Assembly: GCA_034696485.1 (NCBI GenBank)
Contig: JAQIWT010000152.1
Span: forward strand, 1-31,396
DNA: 31,396 bases
Source of the DNA: Isohypsibius dastychi
Taxonomy: Eukaryota > Tardigrada > Eutardigrada > Parachela > Isohypsibiidae
Direction of reading: 5' to 3'
This document shows positions 10,301-22,100 of the stretch, piece after piece. Each line of letters opens with the position of its first letter. Within the stretch, counting starts at the first letter, position 1. The position numbers were made by a program, and so were the translations under genes. The notes beneath the pieces were generated by a model. It worked only from the letters and a program-made list of their open reading frames with translations, had not been told where the DNA came from and searched no databases.

Positions 10301-12810
10301 GCACGTTGTGACTACTGTATCTAAAAAACCAGCCAAAACATGAGAAAGCAACTCAACGACATACATGCTCAATGGATGATCAAAAGATAATCATTGTTAG
10401 TTCAAACTTTCTATATACAGGTAGTAGATGAGGATAGTTAAAAGGTTGTCTCCTGTAACCCTGACATCGATGACGACCTCGATAGAATAGCAATGACGTA
10501 CAGTACCGGTACTATATATGAAGCCTGTTTCGTTCACATGCGAGTTAGAGGAAGTAAAGTTAGAGACCGAAGCAATGGAGCCCCGTATTCATCAAACACC
10601 AGTAAAATAAATGAATCACCAATTCCAACCGAAACTGAAAGACTAAATGTAACCCAAATTTGTAAACATGGTTCACTTTCATGGGTAGCTGAGCAATCTC
10701 TACGAACATCTTTGTGGGAGAAAGAACGAATGATATTCTTCACGATTATTGCTCCAATTCCAAGGGGAGAGAGGACCCGAACAGTCTTACCGCGTTTTCT
10801 GGTTCTCGACCTGCGCTTGCGCTAAAGTTTTCTTCAAAATCTGCGTTGCGCTTACGCTTGCGCTATCCAGATTTTGCCGTTTTAGCTGTGCGCTAACGCT
10901 TTCGAGAAAAATACTGAAAAAGCGATTTCAATCAAATCAAGAGCGCGCTCTTCTCAGCTTCTCGCAGCTGGGCAAGTGAATCGATGTTAACATGGCAAAA
11001 CAGTTGATTCTCAAAGTTCACATCCGTAGTTTGCAATCTCCGAAGGTTCAAAATTATACCGGCAACGTTAAAAAGAACGAGCGAGCCGCAATCTCAGTCC
11101 TTACATACCCCGCTCTCGACACAATTCACTTAATACCTAGTATTAGTACCCGTATTCATTTGTTTTTAAACCGGAAATAACGATTTCCGTTGCGCCAAAA
11201 TTTCAAAAAATAGCGTTGCGCTTAGATAAAAAAGCCGTCGCGCTTGCGTTGCGTTTTTCTCACGTTTGGCGCTCAAACTGCGCTCAAAAAACGCAGAAAA
11301 GCGCAGAAAGCCGTTAGGAAAACGCGGTAAGACTGGTCCCGAACCATGATCCAGGCGAGCGACTCAACTACACACACCAGCCCTGTCCACGATCCACTAA
11401 GTAACAGTATCCTGCTTTTCTTCCCATGATTCCCGCTCGCAAAAAATCTAACCCACATACAGTAGTGCAACAACTGATTCGTGAGACGAACTATTCAATT
11501 TTTCTCCGTCGAGGACAATAGCGCTCTTCAAAAAGTGACGGTCGGCTAACAATGAAACTCGGTACACATAATCAAAGACGCTAGTTACTGAGGAGAAGTT
11601 CCCTTCAAATATCTGTCATCAGTTCAACTTCAAATGATAATCAACAATGCTAGATGTGCCAGACATGATTTCTTCCAAAATATCCTGAGTGGAACCAGGA
11701 CAGTCCACCAGTTCCGCCTAATTCAACTCGACAAGAAAGTCCATCTTTTGGTTCCTGCAGCCCATGCTGCCGCAGCCATTTCTTACTCGACAACAGAAAA
11801 CTTATTAAGTGAAAATAAAACAAAAAAACCGTAGGCACCATATATAAAAACGTGCACCCATTTCAAGTCAGGTACCAAAAGGATAATACCGTAAATCTGC
11901 AGTTCAACATATACAGTTAGAAAAACTGACAAGTCCCATCAGAAGGCCAGCTAAAAAAAGGTTCAAAGGGCCAGCTAATCCATCGCCTTGAAACTAAACA
12001 GCTCTCAGACAAATCTACGAAAAAAAGAAGATACAAGAGAGCGAAACAGCAAAAAGATTAAAAACGGCAAATCCGAATCATGAATGTCATTCAAGCTTTT
12101 GGTTTCTCTCATTCTCCCATAAAAAAGAACCACTTTCTGCTTACACTGATGTCCACACACAGTAGCTCATATTGTAACGCTGCAACGACAGCAGCTACTA
12201 AGCCTTCACTAGAACCTTCGTTCACCTGCCATCTTATTCCCACATTCATTCCCTTTTCAAGTGCCTACTTGATCGAGAGACTTGACTTACCAGCCAAGCA
12301 TCTCAAAAAAATTAAACGGCTACTTTGTCCTGCCACTCAACATCGACATACCACTTGCGCAATTTTCATCTTTCCATGTCAGCTGAAACTTTCGCTTATT
12401 TCTGAAGATTTGTTACCAAGAAAAGATGCCGACTGAGATCAAATGTCAAAAAATACTGCAGTCGAAAGATAAGAATAACCAGAATGCAGAAAACAGCATG
12501 TCAGGTCAGGTCATGAGAAATCAGTACAAGTAACTACTTAACTAACAAAATTCATTTCGCATGTTTGAAAAATTGATAAAATACACACATTACCGCAAGT
12601 TAATCTTTATCATAAAAAAAGCGATCGAGTCAAATTTACCTGTTCTGTGGTGAGCTGTCCTTGAGCAAAAGTGGATTGAGTAGATGAGCGTTCGTAGGAA
12701 GATGCAGGAGCCGAAACAGGCCTCCATTCTTCATCTCCTTCTTGTGTCCTGGTTCGGGTGCGCGTTCTTCTCCCACCACGAAATGCCAGACTGCCCGTGA
12801 AGGGAATCAT
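2744..12810 (-). CDS. pde7: PDE7-type cAMP-specific 3',5'-cyclic phosphodiesterase, 11 exons
   Basis: Hydrolyses cAMP to 5'-AMP. Exons in transcript order: 12640-12810, 9494-9560, 8426-8569, 5333-5620, 4955-5268, 4432-4896, 4137-4372, 3714-4083, 3198-3652, 2862-2959, 2744-2805. Phases agree throughout, giving 889 residues plus TAA. The catalytic domain (about residues 200-470) reads [30 protein letters not shown] (His237 and His241), [14 protein letters not shown] (HD motif, 277-278), [21 protein letters not shown] (Asp389) and RIQVGF (invariant Gln440). This is closer to PDE7A/B as I remember them than to PDE4 or PDE8. Start ATG at 12810 is the first after an in-frame TGA (12883-12885). About 405 residues after the catalytic domain are Ser/Glu/Arg-rich and have no counterpart in human PDE7 (about 450-480 residues). 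Exon 1 is the least certain part. Confidence 0.92.
4432..5620 (-). CDS. pde7: PDE7 exons 4-6 (catalytic domain)
   Basis: Exons 5333-5620, 4955-5268 and 4432-4896, separated by introns of only 64 and 58 bases. They encode the whole HD-type phosphodiesterase domain, with all metal-binding residues (two His, the HD pair and the later Asp of KCADINNP) and the nucleotide-binding Gln of RIQVGF in place, so the enzyme should be active. The segment from [12 protein letters not shown] to ILATDITRQ is near-identical in pattern to PDE7. The domain ends MIKWTKLAQ at a donor CAG|gtatat. Confidence 0.95.
6150..6416. repeat. 18-base direct repeat pair
   Basis: ACACTACGCAACAGTTCA occurs at 6150-6167 and again at 6399-6416. 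No similarity was seen in the DNA around the copies, so the nature of the pair is unclear. Confidence 0.45.
7966..7995. repeat. Perfect 13-bp inverted repeat with 4-base loop
   Basis: CCAAGGCTGTAGA, loop TATT, then TCTACAGCCTTGG. A perfect 13-bp stem is unlikely by chance in one place. It is too short for a standard microRNA precursor. It may be a protein-binding palindrome, a recombination or transposon remnant, or an intronic RNA hairpin. Confidence 0.6.
8426..8569 (-). CDS. pde7: PDE7 exon 3 (acidic N-terminal segment)
   Basis: 144 bases, phase 1 to phase 1, acceptor ggccttttcag and donor AAAG|gtaaga. Encodes an acidic, Ser-rich stretch ([15 protein letters not shown]) and [15 protein letters not shown]. 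Its last base joins exon 4 to give [11 protein letters not shown]. The family is variable here. Confidence 0.82.
9494..9560 (-). CDS. pde7: PDE7 exon 2 (67 bases, conserved N-terminal motif)
   Basis: This short exon lies between a strong acceptor (ttcttttttgcag) and donor (GAG|gtgagg). It runs phase 0 to phase 1, exactly what its neighbours require. Its end plus the next exon read [12 protein letters not shown], which lines up with ALYIRMLGDVRV of human PDE7A. The PKA-inhibitor-like RRGAIS motif that precedes it in PDE7A is not kept; only AIS remains. The exon was found by phase and motif, since it is too short to stand out as an open frame. Confidence 0.8.
9561..12639 (-). other. PDE7 intron 1
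   Basis: A 3.1-kb intron holding the hAT-like element. Otherwise AT-rich single-copy-looking DNA, with a palindrome AGTACCGGTACT at 10506-10517. No further exon with consistent splice sites and phase was found. Confidence 0.7.
10782..11335. mobile_element. hAT-like non-autonomous DNA transposon, 554 bp
   Basis: Terminal inverted repeats of 18 identical bases start CAGTCTTACC (10782-10799 and 11318-11335). They are flanked by 8-base direct repeats GACCCGAA (10774-10781) and GTCCCGAA (11336-11343), one mismatch apart. CAG ends and an 8-bp target duplication are hAT hallmarks. There is no transposase frame. Clusters of GCGCTTGCG/GCGTTGCGCTTACGC motifs sit just inside both ends (10812-10823, 10842-10864, 10887-10904, 11213-11224, 11237-11253) and could be transposase binding sites. 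It lies in PDE7 intron 1. Confidence 0.8.
12640..12810 (-). CDS. pde7: PDE7 exon 1 (N-terminus, probable start)
   Basis: Encodes 57 residues from [10 protein letters not shown] to GQLTTEQ, with a basic stretch RRTRTRTRT, ending in a strong donor CAG|gtaaat in phase 0, which is what exon 2 needs. No conserved sequence identifies it. It is tied to PDE7 by phase, strand, position and absence of another candidate. If transcription starts further upstream, this exon could instead be internal or one of several alternative first exons. Confidence 0.6.
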
Positions 12811-13208
12811 TGATGAGGATGACGGGACAGGACGGCACTGCACTTTACTTGCCAAACCGACTTTCCAATATGATAATGCTCCTCACCCAACAACAACACA
12901 CATACTCAATCTCACGTAAACACCTTCCTCGGCATAATTCCCGAATCATCTGTAAAGAATAAATCCGAATGAATACACATATTACATCCTGGACCACACA
13001 ACGTGTGGATAAAGTGGAAGCTTAGAGCTCAACTCTCTCATTACTGCACCGAGCCAAGGGGTGAGAGAAACAGCAAGAAAGAAATCGGATAGGATCGTAT
13101 CCGAGTCGGACCGTCGAAAAACTTCAACACAGCCACAGCATGACTATCAAGGCGGAAGTGAATATGCTGCCCTGCTCGGCTCTCTTTCTTCCTCTTCTCC
13201 CTCGCGGT

Positions 13209-13218
13209 CTTATATGCC
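13209..13218 (-). promoter_or_regulatory. TATA-like element, possible PDE7 promoter
   Basis: GGCATATAAG on the minus strand, about 400 bases upstream of the ATG at 12810, inside a stretch (13170-13400) that is purine-rich on the coding strand. A start site about 30 bases downstream would fit. This is a motif-level guess only. Confidence 0.25.
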
Positions 13219-14587
13219 AGTGGTACAGTTGCGGATATAAGGATTTTCAAACTGTTTTTCTTCCTCCTTCCCTTCTATCCCACTCTGAGATTCAGCCCTC
13301 TCTGCCTGTTCACTCAATGTTGCTCCTTCTTGTCAACTACTCGATTCCACCCCCGAGATTTTTCGCTCTTCTTCCTCTTTTTACATCATGCGGATTACGT
13401 AAAGTAAAGAAACGGGGAAGAGAGAGCCTTTCTCTGAAACAGTAACTTGTATAATAAACATGAGACTGGAGGAATAGCTGAGGCATGGGAATGGCAAAGG
13501 GGGAAGGAAAGAGGACATTTCACGCGCGTGCTCATAAATCTGAATTATTCACTTCACACCCCAAGACCAACAGTATGCAGTGAAAAACATTCCAATGAAA
13601 AAAGCTACCTGCAGGACATTCGGCAGAAACAGTATATTCCTCGACCCGCTCCACCAACCCTAACCATATGCTCCTCGTCGACCCGCTCACAGAACATGAT
13701 TAGGGAGGGCAGTTCAAAGTTAATTTACTTAATTCTCAATATACAAAGATGAATATTGAAGGATGCTACTTTCGGACAACCGATTCAAAGTGAAACGCTA
13801 CTTCGGGCTGTAACGATCGAACGAACAGGATCACTCAAGTAAAACATCCTACAGAACAGTAGGTAGGAATTAAGGAGCAAGATGTAAGACGAGTCCGGAG
13901 TCCGGACATTCCACTATCCAGGCAGAAAACACAAAGATTTTAAAGCCTACGCCCAAACAGTCTACTGCTAGTTTTCGACTCATTAAGGTATCGTTCTTGG
14001 TCTCGCAGACAGTCCATTTGAAAATCCCTGACCCGTTAACTTAGAACAATATGCAAGTGCCCAAATGGATGGATTATGCTATGCAGCATTCGCCGAACCG
14101 CATCAAATAAAACCTCGATGGATACAAGAGAAGTCTGAATTCGGCATGACAAGGTTACTCTGTTATGTATATAATATCTACCCAAGCTGAAATTTGTGCG
14201 GTAAAACGGGGTTCCCGACCGTTCATCCTCCTGGGGAGGGTGTCACCTGATATGAAGCAACAAACAGCAGAAAGAACAGTCTCTCGTGTCTTTCATGAGA
14301 AAATTATACTTACAAGGAAGGTATACCGCTGATTAACGATTACCAATTTGCCATGAAACATTACCGACAGCCACGTCGGCTGGTGATTGTGAATATGGTT
14401 CTGACGGCGCACAGGGTCACGCGGCATGTTGAAAGAAATTAATAATTTGAGATTTGAAACACTAGAAATGAACAAACACTACGTAAGAAATCAAAGGGTC
14501 AAAATCTTTAAATAACCTTAGTCTGGGACGGGGGTGACATATTACTCCAGCAACGATACGAAACGAAATATGGTACGTATCGCGTAG

Positions 14588-14635
14588 AGCTGCTCATAGT
14601 GAGAGTAAAAGAGTTTATTCCCACTATGAGCTGCT
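14588..14635. repeat. 22-bp imperfect hairpin with 4-base loop
   Basis: The arms AGCTGCTCATAGTG and CACTATGAGCTGCT pair with one mismatch. After an A/C mismatch, GAGTAAA pairs with TTTATTC, leaving loop AGAG. A shorter stem, CGATACG…CGTATCG, lies just upstream (from about 14554). It lies between the two protein genes. It is near the lower size limit for a microRNA precursor and has no recognised seed. Confidence 0.5.
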
Positions 14636-16431
14636 GGATAAAATTAGGGAAGAGAGGGTTTTTAGGACCGAAAGACTCATCAATGTCCCAGTCGTGTACC
14701 TCGGGTCTTCGAGATCCGGCTCGGGTAAAAGAACATTCTCATTACCATGATTGAATGTATTTTAACCATTGGATATCCACAAAAAGAATTATCTTTAACA
14801 AGAAACTCCAAATTCAGTGACCCTCGGATTTCAGTCAAGAGACTCCCAAGCTACGGTTTTTGTTGCTCTCAACTAGAAACTCAATCCAAACCAAAAAAGA
14901 CAGTGAATACAAAATTTTTGACAAATAGTACCGGTCAGGTCACAATATAGCTCCTCACCGCAAGAAATGCTTTCAACTCAGCTCCCAGTTTGGAGGACGT
15001 CCTCACAGACACTCCAATCTTGTAGATTATCAAATTCAACTTCATACGGAGAAAACACAAAATATGTATAAGACATAAAAATGAGATGAAACACTAGAAC
15101 AGAAACTGTTGCAATATTCAAACTTGAAACGGAAAACTTGGAAGAATAAGAAACGCGAGCGAGCAGAGACAGATGTCATCATCGATATAAAATTGTATCC
15201 AAACGTAAAAGGAGGGGCGGAAGGAGATTTTCAACTCGAAAGTAGGTCATCTCATGAACTCCGAGTCTCCCAAACTCCAAAAGGGCGAGAAAGTGAGGAA
15301 CACACATGGAGAGACTTTTCTCAAGTCGAGTACGCTATCGACTTGTTCGAATAAGTCAGTCAATCCAGAGCTAGCTAGCTCGGCAAATATACATTCTCAA
15401 AGTTGTAGAGGGAAGATACCATTCGACTCGGCTCGTGCATATACACGAATGTAGGTCATCGATTGAACTCAATGCAACATCACCACACAACAAACACAAG
15501 TCTATAACCACCTAGCCTTTCATCCCGCAATAATCATTAGAAAAACCTGGTTGAACTATCAAATAACATTATAACGACCATGTTTGGACCATAAAACATG
15601 GCAAGTTGGCAACATTCCAAATAACGACTTGTCAATGTCATCGCGGCAAAAATTGAATTGTGATTTCGCCAAAAAAACGATATCGCGACCCAAAAAACAA
15701 CACAGTACTCACACATTTTTGCTATTAAAAAGACGTTTCGACCCAAAAGAAACAACTGTAAACCCATTTCGGAATGTTTTCATTTTGTTTGCAGGGTTAA
15801 GAATTATACGGAATGATAGCATAGGTGACTTTCACTCTGCGATCGCTAGTGAAAGTTCGGTACTATTTCACACACACGTTGTCTTTGCATCATGGATCAT
15901 TGAATTTAACTTCACGAAAATATTCACGAATGTTCAGAATCCCCAGCCGCATCACCAAATGATTCCCACCGAACCAACAAATTTCCCGAAGATCCCGAGT
16001 CAAATTCAAAATTTTCCGAACCAAATCAAAACAAAGATTTTCGGGATTTCCGGCTGTTTTTCCCGAACCGAAAATTTTCGAGGCGAGTCTGAATTCAAAA
16101 CGCCTAATTATTATTACAAACTAATCATCAAACTTTTCGGATCAATGAGCCTGCTGACAAATACATGTCAATTTTTATAGCAAACAAACAATATTTTTTC
16201 TGGGCCTCAGTGGTTCTTTTCTCTTAACTATGAAGTATAGAAAGTGTAAGGATATCAGGAAATGTTAACCAAACAGAAGTAAGCTAGAGATCAGTTCCAA
16301 ATAAAGCTTATACGAATTATTGCGTATTGCGTAACTTCAGATAACTTGAAAAAGTAAGGGAATTCGCAAAGGACACTGGGAAAACCTACCGAACTCCCAA
16401 ATCATCAACAACAGCAAATTCTCATTCTCAC

Positions 16432-16455
16432 CTGAAACGGATTCCTGCTGGTAAA
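16432..16455 (-). other. Possible 24-base microexon (alternative PDE7 5' exon)
   Basis: On the minus strand, acceptor gcatttcacag precedes 24 bases that end in donor CAG|gtgaga. Upstream, a strong donor AAAG|gtgagt (exon end at 16826) follows an acceptor-like ttatttcag. Together they could be 5' untranslated or alternative first exons of PDE7. There is no conserved protein sequence to support coding. Confidence 0.25.
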
Positions 16456-17870
16456 CTGTGAAATGCAGAGATGGAGACGAAGATGGGATTCACTCTCGAG
16501 GTGTGGTCCGCGTTCCTTCACGTTCCGTTCGATGTTCATAAGATCTCTTTCAGGGCATCAATCATGTTCTATGAAAGCATCCAAAATGTTTTGACATGTA
16601 CGGCCACGAAACGGACTCGAATATGGACATGGAAGTTTCCAGCGTTCCGATTTGACGAATCCCAATAACATTCACATGATAAGCACTCTGCGAGCTCCAA
16701 CTTCTGCTGAGGACACCACAGCCTCCAACCAACTTCCTTTATCCTTCAATCGAATCCAAATCTGCTGGAACAATAAAGATAGATTGAATCGGACAAGGCA
16801 GAAGCTACGTTCCATTTCTACTCACCTTTCACCAACTGCTGAAATAAGATGCAAGAGGATGAACAGAGCAGTTATCTCAATGCAACGCAAACTCACACGA
16901 TCACGATAAATAATCGTTTCACTCTCTCGTTCGTTTTACACCGAAGCAATAACAAATCGGGTAGCAACAAACCCGAACCAGTTGTCGAACGAAACTCAAA
17001 ACCTTGAATGTCAAAAAAAGGAAGGCAGACATGCAAAAACCACAACAATGGGTTCTTGACAGCAAAGGCGTAGGAGGCCCTGTTTGTTCATACCCCCCCC
17101 CCCCGTCCCTTGCGAGGGGTAGGGGACTTGAACAGTTCTAGCCGCTCTTCTTGGGCTCCTAAGATAAAAGCTGAAAAATACTCCTGGATACGGGACGAAT
17201 TTTGAATCTAGCAAATCTTCAGTACGCGAACTACCTGTCACATGGATAGCGAAATTGACCTCTTGTAAACGTTAAGATCATTAAGCCTGAACTTACGCTT
17301 GGGATACGTCTATCGGTATCGGGCGATGTTGGAGATTTTGCATTCTTATCGTAACTCAAAGATCGCGGTCCTCGACCGCGGGGACAGCTGACTGAGTTTT
17401 CTGATCTTGATCACAAAAAGAAGCCAGTGCTTTTGCGATCTAACGTATTATTTTGATGGGCGATCTACCGGCGAGCAACTTCATGCGGAGAGGTGGAATT
17501 TTCTGTGTACTGGGACCACATCTGGGTACTGTACTGGGTGAACTTCGACCTCTTCTGTTGTTCAAAAACAGTGAATGGTATTGATTGTTCATTGTATGAT
17601 CCAGTGTGAAAACAAAAGTAATGAGTAGTATTAGTGCTCAGTAAAAAAACATCAGCCATCTACTGTATAGTGGACGTTCAATAAAAACAAAACGTAAAGC
17701 GTCGAAAAACCAAACAGTTCAAAAGATGCGAAAATCTATAAACCGCATTCGAGAAACACTGACCACTTTGAGGCTATTCCTGAAGGAAAATGGAGAGAAA
17801 TCACAATAAAATGCTCAAAACAAAAGCCGGCGATCAGACTAATAATTAAAGTGAGCGATGTACAGTCAGA

Positions 17871-19149
17871 TCAATATGAGAGGATGCGCTTTTCGATGGC
17901 TTTCCGGCATATGGGGCATTCTGTGATGCGGTCACCGCACAACTGACACGTGCTATGGCCGCATAGAAATATCATGTTCTTTAACCGATCCATACATACA
18001 GGACACACGATCTGAAAACATTCCGTATTGCTCGTAGTATAACCAAAGAGAATCAACACAGGTGACCTTGTCTTTATAATCTTGCAATTGCTGCTGCATT
18101 TGGTTCATTTTCGAGAAGCTGTCAGAGTGGATAACACTCTGATTGCTGCCAACTTTCTGACTGTTGCCGTTGCTGTTAAAGTTGGATGGTTTGTAATTGT
18201 TCATATTCAAGTTCATCATGGCCGAATTCATGTTGTCGGGCGATAAAGTTGCCGTCGTCGACGTCGCTGGAATCGGCGATGCCGATGCTGTAATATGATG
18301 ATGGGGAGTCATATGGTCGAAGAATTAGATGTTGTATGTATAACTAACCGGAAGTGAGACAACAAGCGGCAAAAGATACAGTTCGCTCGATGGGTACTCG
18401 GCACTGGACGCACTTTTTCATGAGCGTACAGCACTGACTACATGAACACATGTGGCCACATGGCTGGAACAATACGCTTGCTTTCCGCTCTGAACACACC
18501 AAACACTCCTCGATTTTCGATCGAGACTCGACCATCTCCTAAAGAAGAAACTTTATTTTTTCACCAATAGACTAAAAAAGTATAGAACACGTATTTCGTA
18601 ATAACGTCCAGATTCGGGCTGTAGTATGGGACCTTCCCTTGTCCATGTTTTCAACCGAAACATGACTCCGTTTAAACATTATCTTGGTTGGTTTTTCTAG
18701 CTAAATAATCAATTGATAAGGATTCAAACAACTGAATGTCAACCGATCAAGACCAACGAGCAATGTGGCTGTTATTAGAATGTTCATTTCAAGACCTCCG
18801 AAGGTTTATTTCGAATTTTTCGAAGCAGTAATTGAGTGGTAAGTTTAATTCTGGACATTGCTCCAAAGAAAGCGACCAAATCTGCCGCGCGATTCAAAAC
18901 TTAATAACCCTACCAAAGAAAATCCTCCAAACCTATACCTCCCGTTAATACTTTTCATTTCACCTCCCACAAAAATGACTTACCCGACAAATGAGGCACT
19001 TTTTAACACGCGGGGCGCATAATGAACAGGTGACTACATGTCCGCATGGTGAGAATAAAGTGTCACGCATCTGATCCGAACAAACCAGGCAATCTTTGGG
19101 AGTTTCCGAATCTGACCGAGTGTATGAGTTGGAGGACAATCGTTCATCC
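17871..19149 (-). CDS. mib1: MIB exons 16-19: three RING fingers and C-terminus
   Basis: RING1 (exon 16, 18984-19149) reads [18 protein letters not shown] and ends KKCLICR. RING2 (exon 17, 18349-18538) reads [20 protein letters not shown] and ends KKCVQC. RING3 (exon 19, 17871-18011) reads [17 protein letters not shown] and ends [15 protein letters not shown], the family C-terminus; it carries the ligase activity in known MIBs. Exon 18 (18067-18287) encodes a low-complexity linker rich in Ser, Thr, Asn and Met, followed by the coiled-coil segment [14 protein letters not shown]. Its donor (AAG|gtcacc) is weak but is the only one that joins correctly to IVCPVC. Confidence 0.94.
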
Positions 19150-22100
19150 CTAAAAAATCAATCATATAACACACTGCACAAAATGACAATGAGATTCGAT
19201 GAGAAAGAAATCGATTCCTGAATTACTGGACGCATTTGAATGTCTGGGGGAATTTATATTTCTTTTCGTTTTGTAAAAGGAAATCGGTAGCAAAGGAAGA
19301 AAATAACAAGTTTCGAACGGTAGTGGCGTTACGTACCCTTTTTCAGTCTGACATTTACGAAGTGCTTTGCCGAGATTGGGATCAGGACAAAGGTCAAGTG
19401 GTGTTTGATTTTTCTTGTTTTTGAATTGTAGATCGGCACCATGTTGAACGAGAAAGGTGGCCAAAGAAGCGCTCACTTTGTTATCTGACCCTTGCGAGCC
19501 CAAGCCGAGTAGTAGCTGTTAATAAGATCAATGGTCTAATTCTGATTGCAGCAAATGGCTCTTAAAACAACAGTAACTTACAAATGGATTACCACCGCCC
19601 TGAATATCTTGCAGGTCTTGTAGCTGGCGAATCTGGGAAAGAGTATGACTTCTCAACGCTTCATGGAGCGGAGTATCACCGTCTTTATCCGCTATATTCA
19701 CATCACATCCTTCTCGCACCAAAAACTGTAAACAAAACCATGAATAAATCCGGGATAAAAATTGGTAGCTTTCACTGGCTTTCATCCAATCATTATGGTT
19801 TGATGAAATCTGACACCTTTTTTTCAACTCAGGACAACTAATTCGGATTCCACTTTAAATCTACCTTACCCGAACAATCTGGGTATGTTGACGTTCGACG
19901 GCTAAATGGAGAGCAGTCTGCTTATTGACGTTCTGGAGATTCATGTTGGCATGAGCATGCTTGACGAGGAGCTCAACCACTTCCAGGTGATTGTTCAAAC
20001 ATGCCAAATGTAACGCCGTATACCCATCGTCCTTCTGCTCATCAACCAGCCATGGCCGCGCCAATTTCCCCACCAATATTCGCATGGCGCTAAAAACACA
20101 CAAACTTTGTCAGAGAACAAGCGAAAAAATAACTCAAACATTGAGTAACAACACAAACTCAAAAGCTCGGCATTAATCTTCACACCATACGTAGGGTACG
20201 TACACGATGTCAACCTGGAAGGGCACCCAGAGGCACAGAAAAAATAGTGAGCAACATGATGACGAAGAATTAGCACGATATATAGAGTACCGTACATTTG
20301 ACCGAGAAAGAGACCCAACATCTAAAAAACCACGGACGCCAACTGGCAAGTTTATATCTGCGTTCCAAAACCTGTATATAAGAGCTTCGCTATCAAATCA
20401 ATTACGTATTGTAACGAAATTGCCAATTGCTTTAATGGTTTCGGTGATGCGACAATTGAATTTTGTAAAATTTGTCTGAACTTAATCTCATATATCCTTC
20501 CTGTACGCTGTCATAATCGAAATACCAAATTTACCATACTGCATTGTTCTGGACATATTAGGCCATTAGGTGGTTCTGCTTTAGACTTGGAGAACAAGAT
20601 GGAAAAGCTAAGTGTAGCTGTCAGGCTGCTATGGACGTTATAAAGTGATTTGAAAATTGCCGGTGGAAGTTTGTGTTTTCCTTGTATTGTCCCTTTCTTG
20701 GGTTCGCGATCGTGTCTGGGGAGAGGTTATTCTGACCAGATACAATACTACCACTACCAGCCCACCTCTTGCTCCCTTGAGGGCAGTATTTGTACAAAGA
20801 ACAGTCTCACAACAACTCCATCCATTTGATGTAAATTCTGTTCTCAAAACCGAGAAAAAAGAAATACGATTTCAATACACTGCGCTACTTTCCCTTCCGT
20901 TCAAAATTCGACCACCCTACGTAGTGACATTGACGAGTGCATAAACTGTATACCAATAATCCACATTCAACCATACATGCGTGATTCATTGACTTTCAGG
21001 ACTTTGCTTTTGTCCGAGGAACTGGCTCTAGAAATCTGCGCTTATTTACTCATTATTTTACTCGATTTTTCCACTTTCCCAAAAGGTCCTCAAATATATC
21101 ATCGGAGAGATCGATAGCGGAACCGTGAGATAAAAGAGGATATCAGTTTGAGACAGGCCAAGAGAGGAGCAAAGGTCTGATGAAAACAAGTAGTTAATCA
21201 TTTTATGCCATCGATCGGATCGCACTTTCAAATACCGACAGAAAACCCATTTTCGTTCTAGCTCGCCGCTCTGATCACCAAAAACGGGAATTTACCATCA
21301 CGCTTCAACATTTTAAACGGCGTGTATATGTTTTTCTACAACATATTCCTCCAAGACCTTCAAAGTCGGCGCTTCTCACACATTCATATACGTATACCGG
21401 TAAGTGAAAGTGATCCGATAATTTCGAAATATAAAACTCCGAATGTCTGCCGAGTTTGACAATGTCCAGCAGTTGACGGCTATCAATCAACATCATCAGC
21501 CCTGCTCCACCCTAAGCTAATTAGTCCAGTTTATTATTGAAATCCGACTGCGTTGAATCGCTCATGTTAGGAAAAGAATGATGCATTTCACGCCAGCTTT
21601 CCGAGATGAAAACTGGAATCCACATTTAATTTTTCATATTCAAAAACCGAATTATTTTAGCAGTTAGGCGTCATGTATCAAATACTTTCTTCAAGAAAAA
21701 TTGGCTCAATCGAGCCAGAGCTGGCTGGTAACTCTGCATGCTCAGCGAGACCTACCGGTCCGTCCAATACCCAAGTGAACCTTATTTCACCAGTTTATTT
21801 TTAACAACCAAACAAACTTTGTACTTCACGTGAAATGGAGCACATAAAGTACCTTAATATATTAAGTGAAAAGGTGGATAACACGGTTCAACGAACTTCT
21901 TCACATTGGTTGGCAACTGCCATTCTGACCAAAATGTGTGGGAAAGTTAAACAAAAAATCCCTAATTAACGAACAGTGTACGCATCTCACCTCGATATGG
22001 CAGGCCTTTTCCAGAGATCAATGTTATTATCAACATAATCGCAAAATTATCCTATAATATTATCTGTTGTTCTCGAATAGATGACTGACTCGATAGGTTC

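Larger units (their letters stand above)
12811..17870. other. Region between PDE7 start and MIB stop
   Basis: 5 kb with no supported protein gene. It should contain the MIB 3' untranslated region (just below 17871) and the PDE7 promoter. Visible are the hairpin at 14588-14635, a run of 12 C (17093-17104), an AT-rich stretch with TTTCCCGAA/CCGAAAATTTTCG motifs (15960-16085), and minus-strand splice-like motifs near 16432 and 16826. An open frame of 198 codons (plus, 15584-16180) has no recognisable domain and a composition typical of AT-rich non-coding DNA. Confidence 0.6.

Noticed and set aside
15109-15354. 81-codon plus-strand frame ending DFSQVEYAIDLFE
   Set aside because: The end looks protein-like, but I could not assign a family or find matching exons.
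15584-16180. 198-codon plus-strand open frame
   Set aside because: AT-rich, repetitive (Asn/Phe/Ile/Lys-rich), no domain, no splice or conserved pattern; stops are simply sparse in this stretch.
17123-17133. tRNA-like B box (GTTCAAGTCCC on the minus strand)
   Set aside because: The flanking bases do not form a T-arm stem and no A box or cloverleaf was found; at most a remnant of a tRNA-derived SINE.
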